Notes: generated from the letters alone by a model not told the origin. A stretch of 64,000 bases of DNA from Massilia sp. YIM B02769 (GCF_030411995.1 NZ_JASNRC010000002.1:1-64000), one strand, 5' to 3'. Positions 16,380-24,930 are shown, counted from the stretch's first letter. Numbers and translations are program-made.

Positions 16380-18367
16380 TGTCTGCCTACCAGCCGGCGC
16401 GGCATGCTCTGGGTCGACGTGGGTTTGGTGGGTGGCGTCCATGGTTCGGGTCTCGTTTGCTCTACTGGGGTGAGTGCTGCTGATAAGGTCGGCGCCGGCG
16501 CCGGGATGGGTTCGCCGCTGGACACTGGCGGCTGTTCAAACAGGTCAGGGGTATCGGGATCGACGAAGTCTCGCAACGCCTTCCACTGTGCTGGCGTCTT
16601 CTTGTGCAGCCCGAGGTACTGGGCGCACGCCAGGCCGTACACCATCAAGTCGCCAGCCTCGTTGCGGTCTGCCTTCTTCTTCTCCCAGATGCGCACCTTG
16701 CGCCCGCGCTTGAACGCGGTGACGCAGTATTCGGCGGTCAGCTGTTGGTAGTACTCGGCTGGCAAGTCGCTCGGGAAGTGGACGGCGCCAGGGCCTGCGG
16801 TCAGGTGGTAGCGCGCGGCCAGGTAGTCCTTCGCCGTGTCGGTACCGATCAGCCACAGCTTGACGCCGTGGGGCATGACCTTGCCCTGCCAGTTCACATC
16901 GACCAGCGAGGGCTTCGTACCGAGGATCGGTTTGTTCGGCGTCGAGTGGCCCTTGATGGCGTAGATGTGCCGGTGCTGACGGGTGCGCGTGAAGTTGTAG
17001 ACGTCATGCGTATTGGCACCACCCGAGTCGATGAACGTTGCGGCGATCGACAGCATGCGGCCGCCGACGTGACGGTACCGGCCGAGCAGCGCCTGGTCGA
17101 GTTTGTCCTGGGTGGCCTGCTCGGATGGCGAGCCCTCGATCACCTGGTAATCGACCACCCACTTTTCCATTCCCTCGCCCCAGGCCAGCACCTTCAGCTC
17201 GAAGCGGTCCGGCTGCGTGTCGACGCTGCCAGTTAGCACCAAGCCGCCCTTCGGCACCGTCCCCATCTTGTAGGCCTCGGCGCGGGCCTGCAGTTCGCCT
17301 GCCTTGGTCTGTTCTTTCTTGCGTTCCCAGCAACGCGCCAGGCGCGTGTTGTAGAACGTGATCATCAGCTCCTCGCTGCCCTCATCCAGCTTGGCCCGGG
17401 CGGCGCGGTACTCTCGCAGCAGCGCGATCCAGGGAAGCCAGCCGTACGGCGCAAACATCGCGTTGATCGTGAAGCTGACGGTCTCGCCATCACCGGGCAC
17501 GCCGTCCGACCAGAGGCCGTTCGCGAACATGCGGTTCTTGTCGGTTTCGACCATGAAGGCGCCGCAGTCGATGCAGGGGTAGATGGCATGGCCGTCGTCG
17601 TCCTGCTGCAAGCGCTCGAACACCAGGGGCTGGGCGTGGCCGCAATGCACACACTCGGCCAGTGCCTCCTGCTGCGTCCCCTGCAGGTACAGCGACTCGA
17701 TAATGGACTGGCCAGTGATCGTCGGCGAACTGGGGAAGTAGCTCTTGCGGTTGCGCTCGAACGTGGTCTGGCGGGCCTTGGCCAACGCGACCGGATCGCC
17801 CTCGCCGTTGACGTTGGCCTCGGCGCGATCGACCTCGTCGAACAGCACCCGCCGTGCAGGGATCTCTGAAAGGTTGGCGGCGGCGCCGGCGGTGACGATG
17901 TGCAGCGAACCGCCGATGTATTCCTTCGTGTCGAGCGTGTTGACCGAGTCACGCGACCGTGGCGCCGCCACGCGCTCACGCACCTCGGGTACCGCAGCGA
18001 TGGTCTTGCTCACGCGCGCGCTGGTACGCTTGGCCAGCTTGCCGGTCGGCAGGATCCAGAGGAAGTTGGCCGGCGACTGGTGCACCGTCGAGCAGAACCA
18101 GTTCAGGCCGACCTGGGTCTTGAGCATCTGCGACGCACCCATCAGCGCGACCGTCTTGCACGGGTGCGTGTCCGACAGGGCCACCATCACCTCGCGCGCG
18201 TGTGGCGTGCGGCTGGTGCGGTACTTGCCCGCCTCATTCGCGCCGGACTCTTTCGGGATGATCATGTAGCGGTCGGCCCAGGCGTCGACCATCATGTTCG
18301 GATCAGGCATCAGGCCGCGCGCGAACGCCGACCTGACGGTGCCAGCTGCAGGGGCGAGACCTATCAT
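16373..18367 (-). CDS. terminase large subunit (GpA family)
   Basis: 664 residues from ATG at 18367, which overlaps the small subunit stop (ATGA); lambda A has 641. ATP-driven DNA translocase with a cos-cleaving nuclease. Seen: adenine-binding/Walker A-like region MGASQMLKTQVGLNWF, Walker B-like RRVLFDEVDRAE, coupling region PTITGQSII, and a nuclease-type C-terminal half (GSVDTQPDRFELKVLAWGEG, FIDSGGANTHDVYNF) with conserved Asp. An upstream in-frame extension to 18466 lies in the small subunit gene and is rejected. Confidence 0.93.
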   Translation of the reverse strand: MIGLAPAAGTVRSAFARGLMPDPNMMVDAWADRYMIIPKESGANEAGKYRTSRTPHAREVMVALSDTHPCKTVALMGASQMLKTQVGLNWFCSTVHQSPANFLWILPTGKLAKRTSARVSKTIAAVPEVRERVAAPRSRDSVNTLDTKEYIGGSLHIVTAGAAANLSEIPARRVLFDEVDRAEANVNGEGDPVALAKARQTTFERNRKSYFPSSPTITGQSIIESLYLQGTQQEALAECVHCGHAQPLVFERLQQDDDGHAIYPCIDCGAFMVETDKNRMFANGLWSDGVPGDGETVSFTINAMFAPYGWLPWIALLREYRAARAKLDEGSEELMITFYNTRLARCWERKKEQTKAGELQARAEAYKMGTVPKGGLVLTGSVDTQPDRFELKVLAWGEGMEKWVVDYQVIEGSPSEQATQDKLDQALLGRYRHVGGRMLSIAATFIDSGGANTHDVYNFTRTRQHRHIYAIKGHSTPNKPILGTKPSLVDVNWQGKVMPHGVKLWLIGTDTAKDYLAARYHLTAGPGAVHFPSDLPAEYYQQLTAEYCVTAFKRGRKVRIWEKKKADRNEAGDLMVYGLACAQYLGLHKKTPAQWKALRDFVDPDTPDLFEQPPVSSGEPIPAPAPTLSAALTPVEQTRPEPWTPPTKPTSTQSMPRRLVGRQW

Positions 18368-18930
18368 TTGATTGCGTCCTCGACCTGAACCGTCAGCTTC
18401 TCTTCGAACATATGAACCAGGCTTTCGAGCAGCGCCCGGTGCTCGCGATCGATGATGGCCTCGCATGCATCGGCACTGGCCAGCGGCGCCACGTCGGCGG
18501 CAATACGCCGAGCGCAGTTCATCAGGCCGTCGCGCAGCGCACGCGCCGCCTCGAACACGGCCGAGTCGACATCGCTCTTGACCAGGTACAGGCCGGCCAG
18601 CTCGGCCAGCTTGATCTCGGCGGTTGCCGCCTCCGCCGCCTCCCGCCGCGCACGGCTCGTATCGTAGCCCGGTGTCTTCGCTGGCGGTTCCGCACCTCCT
18701 GCACCTCCCGCACCCGCCGGGGTCTTGGGCTGCGCCCCATTTGCCAAGGGGTCAGGGCGGTTGCCGTTCGCACGCTGGCGGGTGTTGCGGCGGTAGAGGT
18801 GGGTCGCGTATTCCTCGTCGACCTTGCCATCGGTGACCGGAATCTCGCAACGCTTCACGGCGTCGTACGCAGACTGGCGGGATATCCCCACGGTCGTGGC
18901 CCACTCGGCAATGGTTGTCAGGTTCGGCAT
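18364..18930 (-). CDS. terminase small subunit (Nu1-like)
   Basis: 188 residues (lambda Nu1, 181). N-terminal winged-helix DNA-binding domain (TIAEWATTVGISRQSAYDAVKR) recognises packaging sites. A Pro/Gly-rich linker (about 60-90) leads to a helical domain (AELAGLYLVKSDVDSAVFEAARALRD) that binds the large subunit. The gene starts at ATG 18930. TTGTCAGG repeats that could be its binding sites lie at and upstream of its start. Confidence 0.88.
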   Translation of the reverse strand: MPNLTTIAEWATTVGISRQSAYDAVKRCEIPVTDGKVDEEYATHLYRRNTRQRANGNRPDPLANGAQPKTPAGAGGAGGAEPPAKTPGYDTSRARREAAEAATAEIKLAELAGLYLVKSDVDSAVFEAARALRDGLMNCARRIAADVAPLASADACEAIIDREHRALLESLVHMFEEKLTVQVEDAIK

Positions 18931-19060
18931 GTGTTTCGGTACGTTGTCAGGATGTTTGTCAGGAAATGTTTTCGGGTTCCGCTAGTGCGTCGACGGGGCC
19001 TGAATTACCCTTGATGCTTGCATCTGGGAAAGAACCTCGACCCCGGGGGGGGGTACCCCT
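18915..19060. other. candidate packaging (cos) region
   Basis: Three TTGTCAGG repeats at 18915, 18944 and 18956 lie next to the small terminase start. About 80 bp further is a GC block with four C, nine G (19045-19053) and the palindrome GGGGTACCCC (19050-19059). In lambda-type phages cos lies just before the small subunit gene, with repeated binding sites beside it. Function is inferred from position and repeats only. Confidence 0.35.
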
Positions 19061-19820
19061 AGCGCAGGCCCACCTCCGCTTGCACCTGGGCCAACCCTTC
19101 CGCGAAGTGCACTGGGAAACGCCGGGTGACCGTGTTCGTCGTCACCTCGAAGAACTCCAACAGCTTCTGGTACTGGACCTGGTCGACGAACACCAGCACC
19201 GGGCGGACGGCCGTGCCGTGGCCGAAGCGGCGCTTGAGGTAGATGCCCGGCGGCAGGCCGCGGTTACCCTCAGGCAGCGCGAAGTAGGTCACGCCCTGAC
19301 GCGCGATGGTGCGGTTCGACCTGGTGCTGCCGCTCGCGCGCGACTCGTGGCCGGCGCCGCGCTGTACCTTCAGCTGCGAAAGCATCTGGCGGATCTGCCC
19401 GCGCTTCATGTTGCCGTTGCCGTCCAGCTGGGCGCCGGCGGCGGGCACCGCATACCAGCCTTGCGGCATCATCCCTGCACCCTGGAGCATCCGCTCCATA
19501 CCCTTGTGGCCACGGCCACCGCCGAACACGTGCGGCAGCAGGAAGCGATCCGCCGGCGTGCCTTTGCCGAACGGGTTGTCCTTGACCCACAGGCGTCCCT
19601 CCAAGTTGTTCTTGTTCGCGCCTTTGACGAACGTCCCGTTGAGCGCGTACGACGTCGGCCGGTCGAGCTTGGTCTCCATCTCGCCCTTGAACGCGCCCTG
19701 GCCATCTTTCAACGAGAGCGTCAGCGCTCTGGCAGCAACGTACGGCCCCTGACGGCCTAGCTCAGTGATACGGGCCCCGACATCTGCGAAGTTGGAACGG
19801 ATGCTCATTCTCATTACCAT
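19059..19820 (-). CDS. phage protein of unknown function upstream of terminase
   Basis: 253 residues from ATG at 19820, chosen for the AGGA 7 nt upstream. Two further in-frame ATGs follow within 14 bp. Basic protein: SIRSNFADVGARITELGRQ at the N-terminus, then ALTLSLKDGQGAFKGEME, RPTSYALNGTFV, RHVFGGGRGHKG-type Gly/Arg stretch, and a C-terminal MLEFFEVTTNTVTRRFPVHF-like part. It resembles uncharacterised siphophage proteins sometimes compared with HK97 gp10-type minor structural proteins. It lies before the terminase genes, so a packaging or virion role is possible. Not recognised further. Confidence 0.55.
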   Translation of the reverse strand: MVMRMSIRSNFADVGARITELGRQGPYVAARALTLSLKDGQGAFKGEMETKLDRPTSYALNGTFVKGANKNNLEGRLWVKDNPFGKGTPADRFLLPHVFGGGRGHKGMERMLQGAGMMPQGWYAVPAAGAQLDGNGNMKRGQIRQMLSQLKVQRGAGHESRASGSTRSNRTIARQGVTYFALPEGNRGLPPGIYLKRRFGHGTAVRPVLVFVDQVQYQKLLEFFEVTTNTVTRRFPVHFAEGLAQVQAEVGLR

Positions 19821-19879
19821 TTCTTTTCCTTTACATGGGTTATCAGGCAAAGCCTCAGCCCTTGTTATGTCGAAACCGG

Positions 19880-20041
19880 CATGGATACTGGCTCTTAACA
19901 GGGTTAACAGGGTTAACGTGGTATTGACTACACACACAAGAATCAATGAATCCTTGGCGCTTTTGAATTGAATTCGATACGTGCGCGCGCTCGACCCCTG
20001 TTAACCCTGTTAACCCTGTAGAACCCCCATGGATACTGGCT
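19880..20041. repeat. iteron-like inverted repeat region, candidate phage replication origin
   Basis: A 279-bp gap (19821-20099) downstream of the primase-helicase gene. It holds TTAACAGGG twice in tandem (19895-19912) plus a partial copy, and the inverted array CCCTGTTAA twice plus a partial (19996-20019), about 85 bp apart. A 14-bp direct repeat CATGGATACTGGCT flanks the whole (19880-19893 and 20028-20041). The centre is AT-rich. Position beside the replication gene and repeat layout suggest an origin or regulatory locus. Confidence 0.45.
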
Positions 20042-20099
20042 TTCAGCGTTACAGACGAGGCCGCTTGTACGTTAGCCCCTGTTACCGAACGGGCGAGCT

Positions 20100-22883
20100 T
20101 CATGCGGCACCCTTGATGTCGGCCAGCTTGTAGAAGCGTTCGCACTGCTGGCTCAGGGTCTCGGGCGGCTTCTCGGAGTCCTCGGCCTGGGGAATATGGA
20201 AGACGGTCAGCAGCCGCTTGGTGGCGCCGCCGATCGTCACCCACTGCCGGTCCTTCTTTACACGTTGGGCGATCAGCTCGGCGAACTTCGTGATGGTGAG
20301 CGCGCGGAACCCGAACTTGTTGCAGTAGCGGCCGTAGATCGTGTACAGGTGCTCAGATAGGCAGGAGCAGTACGGCACGCTTAAGTCGCCGGCCTGCCAG
20401 GCCAGGTAGAACGCCTCCCAGTCCGGCCGCCCGAAGTTGATCATGCGTTCCTTCGACGACGTCATGATCGGCTTGGTGTGTGGTGTGAAACCATCGAGTG
20501 GATAGTCGAGCAGGAAGGCATAGAACGCCTCGCTGAGCCCATCCGTGAGCGCGACCTGAATCTGTGCCAACAACGAGGGGTCGAGGGGATTGCGTGCCTC
20601 GACCACCTGGAAGCGCCGATCCTCGGGCTCGATTGGCACGGCCTGGAACTCGTTCGACAGCATCACCACGTTCATATGGTTCGCCTCGGTGCGGTCGTCC
20701 TTGAACTTTTGGCTAATGGGCATATCGCGGCCGGTGATCATGTGCTTGATCAGGCCGAAGTGGCTGTACTTGTCCTGGCGCGACAGGATCTCCTCGAACA
20801 GCACGAACAGCTTCTGCGACCGCCAGTGCGTGTACTGGGCTTCCAGCTGATGCTGGCCACCGGTAGCGCCGTGCGCACCATATATCGGCTTGACGATGCC
20901 CTCGAAGAACAGGCTCTTGCCGGTGCCCTGCTTCTCGCCGAAGAACAGCAACGCCGTTTGCATTTTGGCGCCCGGGTTCTGGAGTGGGTACGCCAGCCAG
21001 CACAGCACCCAGTGCAGGATGTCGTCGCAGTTCGCCTCGCTGCTGCACAGGCTCTCCAGCAAGGCCACGGCCAGACCGGCCTTCGCCGCGTCCTTCTTCG
21101 GCTTGATCGGGAAGCCCTCGAACATGTTGATGTGCGTGTCGAGGTCGACGCGCTGCGTCGGGTCGAATACCAGCTTGTCCAAGTCGATCTCGCGGTGCAT
21201 CGGGTGGCCGATCCAGCGGGACGCCAGGTCCGAGCCGCGGGCCAGGGCCATGGCATCGTACGCGATGACGGTGCGCTTCTCGGCGTCCCAAACCGTCTTG
21301 GTCCCATACAGCAGCGTGTACCGGTCGAGCATCATCACGATGTTGTCGGCGCCGGCGCCCGTATCGTCGACTGCGACGCCCCGGATAGTCTTCGGCAGGT
21401 TGCGCGGGCTGATAGTGCGGCGATCAGCATGCGAAGACCAGGCCGCAGCGCCTTCCTTGCCGACCATATCGACAAAGGCGGCGCGCTTCATGCGCAGCTT
21501 ATTGAGCGAATCCCAGACGTCAGTCGAGCCCTGAACCAGGGCGCAGTGAGCCAATGCCCACTCAAGCTTGAAGATGCCCGTCATTACTGGCGCCTCGGGC
21601 AGCGAGGGGGCCGGGGGAGAGCCGAGCACAGCAGCTGGTGGCGGCAAGGCTGCTGGGGCCTGGTCCGGCTCATTTGCTGGTGCTGCGTCATCGAAATAGC
21701 TTGGCACCTCGTCGTCGCCTACTGCCGCCGGCGCCTCGACCATGAGGGCGCGGGAGCGCGCAGCCAGCACCTGGTCGCGCACGACGGTCAGCGATTCGGC
21801 CAGGTACAGGTCGTTGAAGTCCGACCACTTGTCGTCGGCGCGCTCGACGAATACAGGCGACACCACCGATGCATTACCGACCACGCGCGCAGCGGCGCGA
21901 GAGCGCGAGAGACCGGCATTCTCGAACTTGCGAATCGATATCTGACGACCGGCGCGAATATCGGCCTCGATGTAATCGGTACCCGTGCTGTCCTTGCGCC
22001 AGGTGGCGCGCACGCGCACGATGTCGCCGCCCTTCGATTCTATCTCGTGGTCGGCGCCGTCGATGACGGGCACCCACTCCGCGTCGAAGTCTGCCAGCAA
22101 CGCCTCGGCCAGGCGCGGTACAAGACGCATGTCATCGTCGGCCAGGAACAGCAGATGCGCGGCCGGGAAATCGCTGCGCAGCTGCTGCGCTACCGCCAGC
22201 AGGTTGCCGGCATTGAAGGCGACCATCGTTGGCGTGTCGAACTCGGTGGCCATGCGCACGGTTTCGCACGTGGCATAGCCCTCGCCGATTTCGATGAGGG
22301 GCGTGAGATCGTTGGCGGTACCGAGCAGGCAGCAGGCACCGACCATATCGGCACCCATGCTAAAGCGCTTCGACCCGTCGGGCTCGATTCGTTGCAGTGC
22401 TGCCAGCGTGGCGCCGGCGCGGGTGTACTTCCGTGCCGGCACCAGCAGCTGGCCGCTGGCCATGACGCGCGTGCCCTCTGTGCCAACGCGCTTGCGTTCG
22501 AGGTAGCCGTGCGCGGCCTCGGCGGCGGAGCGCCAGTCGATGCGCGCGCGGCTCGCGGCCAGCTCGGCAGCACGTGCCTTTCGCTCGTCCGAAAGGCGCT
22601 GCTGCTCGGCCTGCTTGCGCTCGGCCTCGGCACGCTCAGCAGGTGTGACGCCTTCCCAATCGATCGTAACCGGCACCGCATTCTGGTCCTGGCCCTGCCA
22701 GACCCCGTAAGCGCCGGTGACGACCTGGCGCCCGCTGTTGAGCCGGAGCTCGCGCAGCACGTACCATGCTTTTTTGCCGCGGCCGAAGCGGTGGATCTTC
22801 CCGTCAAGCAGAGGATGGCCGACCGGCAGCGATGGCAGGCCCGAGCCGGTCATCTGGTCGATGACTTGTTCAAGCGTTGCCAT
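20100..22883 (-). CDS. phage primase-helicase (Toprim plus D5/DUF5906-type ATPase)
   Basis: 927 residues. Residues about 110-370 resemble a Toprim primase module (PLIEIGEGYATCETV at 195-209, LLFLADDD at 244-251, KWSDFNDL at 352-359). A Pro/Ala linker (about 385-430) leads to a superfamily 3-like helicase domain with Walker A GEKQGTGKS (649-657), Walker B-like LFVLFEEIL, and a VVMLSNE sensor motif. A C-terminal winged-helix-like part follows. It would prime and unwind DNA for phage replication. Overlaps the 81-residue gene by 14 bp. Confidence 0.9.
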   Translation of the reverse strand: MATLEQVIDQMTGSGLPSLPVGHPLLDGKIHRFGRGKKAWYVLRELRLNSGRQVVTGAYGVWQGQDQNAVPVTIDWEGVTPAERAEAERKQAEQQRLSDERKARAAELAASRARIDWRSAAEAAHGYLERKRVGTEGTRVMASGQLLVPARKYTRAGATLAALQRIEPDGSKRFSMGADMVGACCLLGTANDLTPLIEIGEGYATCETVRMATEFDTPTMVAFNAGNLLAVAQQLRSDFPAAHLLFLADDDMRLVPRLAEALLADFDAEWVPVIDGADHEIESKGGDIVRVRATWRKDSTGTDYIEADIRAGRQISIRKFENAGLSRSRAAARVVGNASVVSPVFVERADDKWSDFNDLYLAESLTVVRDQVLAARSRALMVEAPAAVGDDEVPSYFDDAAPANEPDQAPAALPPPAAVLGSPPAPSLPEAPVMTGIFKLEWALAHCALVQGSTDVWDSLNKLRMKRAAFVDMVGKEGAAAWSSHADRRTISPRNLPKTIRGVAVDDTGAGADNIVMMLDRYTLLYGTKTVWDAEKRTVIAYDAMALARGSDLASRWIGHPMHREIDLDKLVFDPTQRVDLDTHINMFEGFPIKPKKDAAKAGLAVALLESLCSSEANCDDILHWVLCWLAYPLQNPGAKMQTALLFFGEKQGTGKSLFFEGIVKPIYGAHGATGGQHQLEAQYTHWRSQKLFVLFEEILSRQDKYSHFGLIKHMITGRDMPISQKFKDDRTEANHMNVVMLSNEFQAVPIEPEDRRFQVVEARNPLDPSLLAQIQVALTDGLSEAFYAFLLDYPLDGFTPHTKPIMTSSKERMINFGRPDWEAFYLAWQAGDLSVPYCSCLSEHLYTIYGRYCNKFGFRALTITKFAELIAQRVKKDRQWVTIGGATKRLLTVFHIPQAEDSEKPPETLSQQCERFYKLADIKGAA

Positions 22884-23115
22884 TGCCTACCTTTTCGTTC
22901 AGCAGTTCGATCAGCAGGCCTTGGTAATGAGCCACGGCGCGAAGGCGCTCCAGCTCAGTATTGATGGGCGCGCGGTCGCGATGACGACGATCAAGCGATT
23001 TCCTGATCGTATCGTGTGGACGGTCGACTTCGGTTGAAATAATCTGTAGCGGGGCGTTATTTGGCATGTTGCTCTGGACCGGCGGTTGCTGGGGCTGGGT
23101 GCTTTGTGCCGACAT
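22870..23115 (-). CDS. small phage protein of unknown function
   Basis: 81 residues, between the CII-like and primase genes, sharing a base with the former and overlapping the latter by 14 bp, so co-translated. Gln/Pro-rich N-terminus (about 1-25), then a charged helix (TIRKSLDRRHRDRAPINTEL) ending in a hydrophobic helix HYQGLLIELLNEKVG. Possibly a replication or regulatory accessory. No family recognised. Confidence 0.6.
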   Translation of the reverse strand: MSAQSTQPQQPPVQSNMPNNAPLQIISTEVDRPHDTIRKSLDRRHRDRAPINTELERLRAVAHYQGLLIELLNEKVGNGNA

Positions 23116-23558
23116 CAGTTGTCTGCCATTCCTTCGAAGCGTGCGACGATGCCTTCCAGGGCGCGTTCTGCTCGCTTTACTGCATTACGTACGCGGATTA
23201 CTTCGGCACGGTCGACTTTTCCATCGGCGAGCGCCTGGTTGATCTCGGCGCCCACCTCGCCGTTCGTTTGCCATACCTTGGCCACCATTTCCAACAGGGC
23301 CATGTCGCTCGCCTCGGCGCCGTCCTCGATACGCACGCAGACGTAGCCATGGTTCTGCGCAAAGGCATGCACCATGCGGTGGTCGCCGGTGATGCCGCAG
23401 ATACGGTCCGCTTCCTCGAACGTAGGTTTATTCGTCGTGCTGTGCACATTCGCTTTGTTGCGCAGGACCTGGGCGGACATCCCCAAGCGAACAGCAAGGG
23501 CCTCGCAACCGCCCACAGCGCCATGCACGGTCTGGTAAAAAGCGTCGAGGAGGTTCAT
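23115..23558 (-). CDS. phage CII-family regulatory protein
   Basis: 147 residues. N-terminal helical DNA-binding region LLDAFYQTVHGAVGGCEALAVRLGMSAQVLRNKAN matches the CII/CP76-type phage regulators (Pfam Phage_CP76). Then TFEEADRICGITGD, and a C-terminal helical domain. Shine-Dalgarno AAGGG lies about 9 nt before ATG 23558. It heads the leftward replication operon, as cII does downstream of cro in lambda-like phages. Likely decides between lysis and lysogeny by activating lysogeny promoters. Confidence 0.8.
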   Translation of the reverse strand: MNLLDAFYQTVHGAVGGCEALAVRLGMSAQVLRNKANVHSTTNKPTFEEADRICGITGDHRMVHAFAQNHGYVCVRIEDGAEASDMALLEMVAKVWQTNGEVGAEINQALADGKVDRAEVIRVRNAVKRAERALEGIVARFEGMADN

Positions 23559-23637
23559 GTGAAAAGCCCTTCAAAAAATGGTTCAAAAATTAACTTTTGG
23601 ACATAGACTTCTGGAAACAAAACAGAGGCCACTATCC

Positions 23638-23898
23638 ATGCGTACCCGAATGACTAATCTCGAAAACGCTCACCGCGCGCTTGCCGCTCAGCACACTGCT
23701 CTGCTGGAGGTGTGCCGCGTGCTGCTACCGCTGATCCCGACTCCGCCCGAGTTGGTCGGTCAAGCCCTGGACAATGCCCGCGACCACTGCAATGCGCATA
23801 TGGACGAGTGCCAGATGGACGACGAATACCAAGCCAGGCTGCGAAAGTGGCTAGACATCCTGTCGAGCGAGGTGCTGGCGGGATGTAAGTCTCGGTGA
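23638..23898 (+). CDS. small helical protein, antisense between cro-like and cII-like genes
   Basis: 86 residues from ATG 23638, preceded by GAGG 9 nt upstream. An earlier in-frame ATG at 23578 has no such site. Sequence MRTRMTNLENAHRALAAQHTAL then LLPLIPTPPELVGQALDNARDHC, then a charged helix; no membrane segment. It is transcribed against the leftward early transcript, which is unusual, and could be regulatory or expressed in the lysogen. Function unknown; coding status moderately supported. Confidence 0.5.
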   Translation: MRTRMTNLENAHRALAAQHTALLEVCRVLLPLIPTPPELVGQALDNARDHCNAHMDECQMDDEYQARLRKWLDILSSEVLAGCKSR

Positions 23899-23915
23899 AG
23901 CCTGGCGGAGTGCGC

Positions 23916-24206
23916 TCAGTCATGGGCAACCTGACTAGGGCCGCTTTGCTCGACAAGCGGATCGTCACGACGGCGCTTATAAGGCTGCTCCACAAGCTCC
24001 GGCCAAATTCGTTGCCAGTCGTCAGGACGCAGCGCCTCCCTCGTAACAACGCCACCGGTCTCTCGCCAAATATCAACACAGCGCTCTGGAGAAATAGGCG
24101 ACTTACCGTTGGCCATCTGCGAGAGATACGAAGGAGAGACGCCGAGGCGGCCCGCTAGGGCCACAGCCCGTCCACGTTCGGTGGCAATGTAAGTTTTGAG
24201 GTCCAT
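23916..24206 (-). CDS. Cro-like regulator, YdaS family
   Basis: 96 residues. Helix-turn-helix in RGRAVALAGRLGVSPSYLSQMANGKSPISPERC, typical of YdaS/Cro-type regulators, followed by REALRPDDWQRIWPELV common in this family. Divergent from the S24 repressor across a shared operator region, the classical cro position. The promoter -10 (TAAACT, 24218-24213) ends 6 nt before ATG, so the mRNA probably has little or no leader. It should repress lysogeny genes and permit lytic growth. Confidence 0.85.
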   Translation of the reverse strand: MDLKTYIATERGRAVALAGRLGVSPSYLSQMANGKSPISPERCVDIWRETGGVVTREALRPDDWQRIWPELVEQPYKRRRDDPLVEQSGPSQVAHD

Positions 24207-24212
24207 TCGTTC

Positions 24213-24241
24213 AGTTTAGTGAATACTAAACCGAACGTCAA
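24213..24241 (-). promoter_or_regulatory. leftward early promoter (PR-like) for the cro-like gene
   Basis: Minus-strand -35 TTGACG (24241-24236), 17-bp spacer, -10 TAAACT (24218-24213). Operators at 24215-24230 and 24238-24253 overlap the -10 and -35. Only 6 nt separate -10 from the start codon, predicting a leaderless or nearly leaderless transcript. Confidence 0.75.
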
Positions 24242-24268
24242 GTGAATACTAATTTAGAAAACGCTAAA
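24215..24268. promoter_or_regulatory. repressor operators O1-O3
   Basis: Three 16-bp dyads: TTTAGTGAATACTAAA (24215-24230), TCAAGTGAATACTAAT (24238-24253) and TTTAGAAAACGCTAAA (24253-24268). The common half-site is TTTAG/CTAAA. O1 and O2 starts are 23 bp apart, and O3 overlaps the repressor -10. Related sites lie at 26100-26138. Confidence 0.8.
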
Positions 24269-24276
24269 CTTGACCC
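24265..24276 (+). promoter_or_regulatory. -10 of the repressor maintenance promoter (PRM-like)
   Basis: TAAACT at 24265-24270 is followed by 6 nt and then the repressor ATG at 24277, the same geometry as the opposing cro-like start. No Shine-Dalgarno is present, and no good -35 is seen, as expected for a weak, activator-dependent promoter with a leaderless transcript, as in lambda cI. Confidence 0.5.
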
Positions 24277-24930
24277 ATGGATATAGTTGAAACGAGACGC
24301 GAGAATCTCCGCCGCTGGGTGGCAGCGAACGGCACGCCTGCAAAGGAAAGAAGTTTCTTTTCGCAGCTACAAAAAGATGCGTCGTTTGGCGAGCGAGTCG
24401 CTCGCCGTCTTGAACAGCAGTACAAGATGGGAGTCGGCTACCTCGACACACCTATAGGCGTTGGCCTACCCCCAAAGGCCCCTTTTGATGAGAACGTGGT
24501 ACCGGCGCAGCTGGGACTGCGCCCGATTCCGGTCATCTCATCCGTGCAGGCGGGGGCCTTACGCGATATGGAAACACCTTACCCCACTGGTGCCGGGTAT
24601 GCCTACGAGTACACTGACCAAGACCTATCGCCGTGGGCCTTCGCTCTCGATGTCGAAGGGCTGTCGATGAGCCCGGAATTTAAGCCAGGTGATCGAATTA
24701 TCGTCGACCCCGAAATATCGCCGAATCCCGGTGATTTTGTTGTTGCCAGGAATGGGAGTGAACAAGCTACTTTCAAGAAATACCGCCCTAGGGGAATTGA
24801 TGGGGCGGGTAATATGGTCTTCGAGTTGGTCCCTTTAAACGATGACTACCCTACGCTGCGCAGCGATACCGAACACTTATCGATTATTGGTGTAGTAACT
24901 GAGCACCGTAAAAAACTGCGCCGGTCATAA
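24277..24930 (+). CDS. phage repressor, LexA/CI-like, S24 autoprotease
   Basis: 217 residues. The N-terminal 60 residues are helical and DNA-binding, though less canonical than in CI. Residues 85-215 are an S24 autocleavage domain: Ala-Gly cleavage site in VQAGAL (A92-G93), nucleophile S130 in DVEGLSMSPEFKPGD, general-base lysine K167 in ATFKKY. RecA-stimulated self-cleavage would link induction to DNA damage. Divergent from the YdaS/Cro-like gene with three operators between. Its stop overlaps the next start (TAATG), so the two S24 genes are translated together. Confidence 0.9.
   Translation: MDIVETRRENLRRWVAANGTPAKERSFFSQLQKDASFGERVARRLEQQYKMGVGYLDTPIGVGLPPKAPFDENVVPAQLGLRPIPVISSVQAGALRDMETPYPTGAGYAYEYTDQDLSPWAFALDVEGLSMSPEFKPGDRIIVDPEISPNPGDFVVARNGSEQATFKKYRPRGIDGAGNMVFELVPLNDDYPTLRSDTEHLSIIGVVTEHRKKLRRS

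Noticed and set aside
18367..18466. 33-residue N-terminal extension of large terminase
   Set aside because: Lies inside small terminase; the ATGA overlap start at 18367 is typical.
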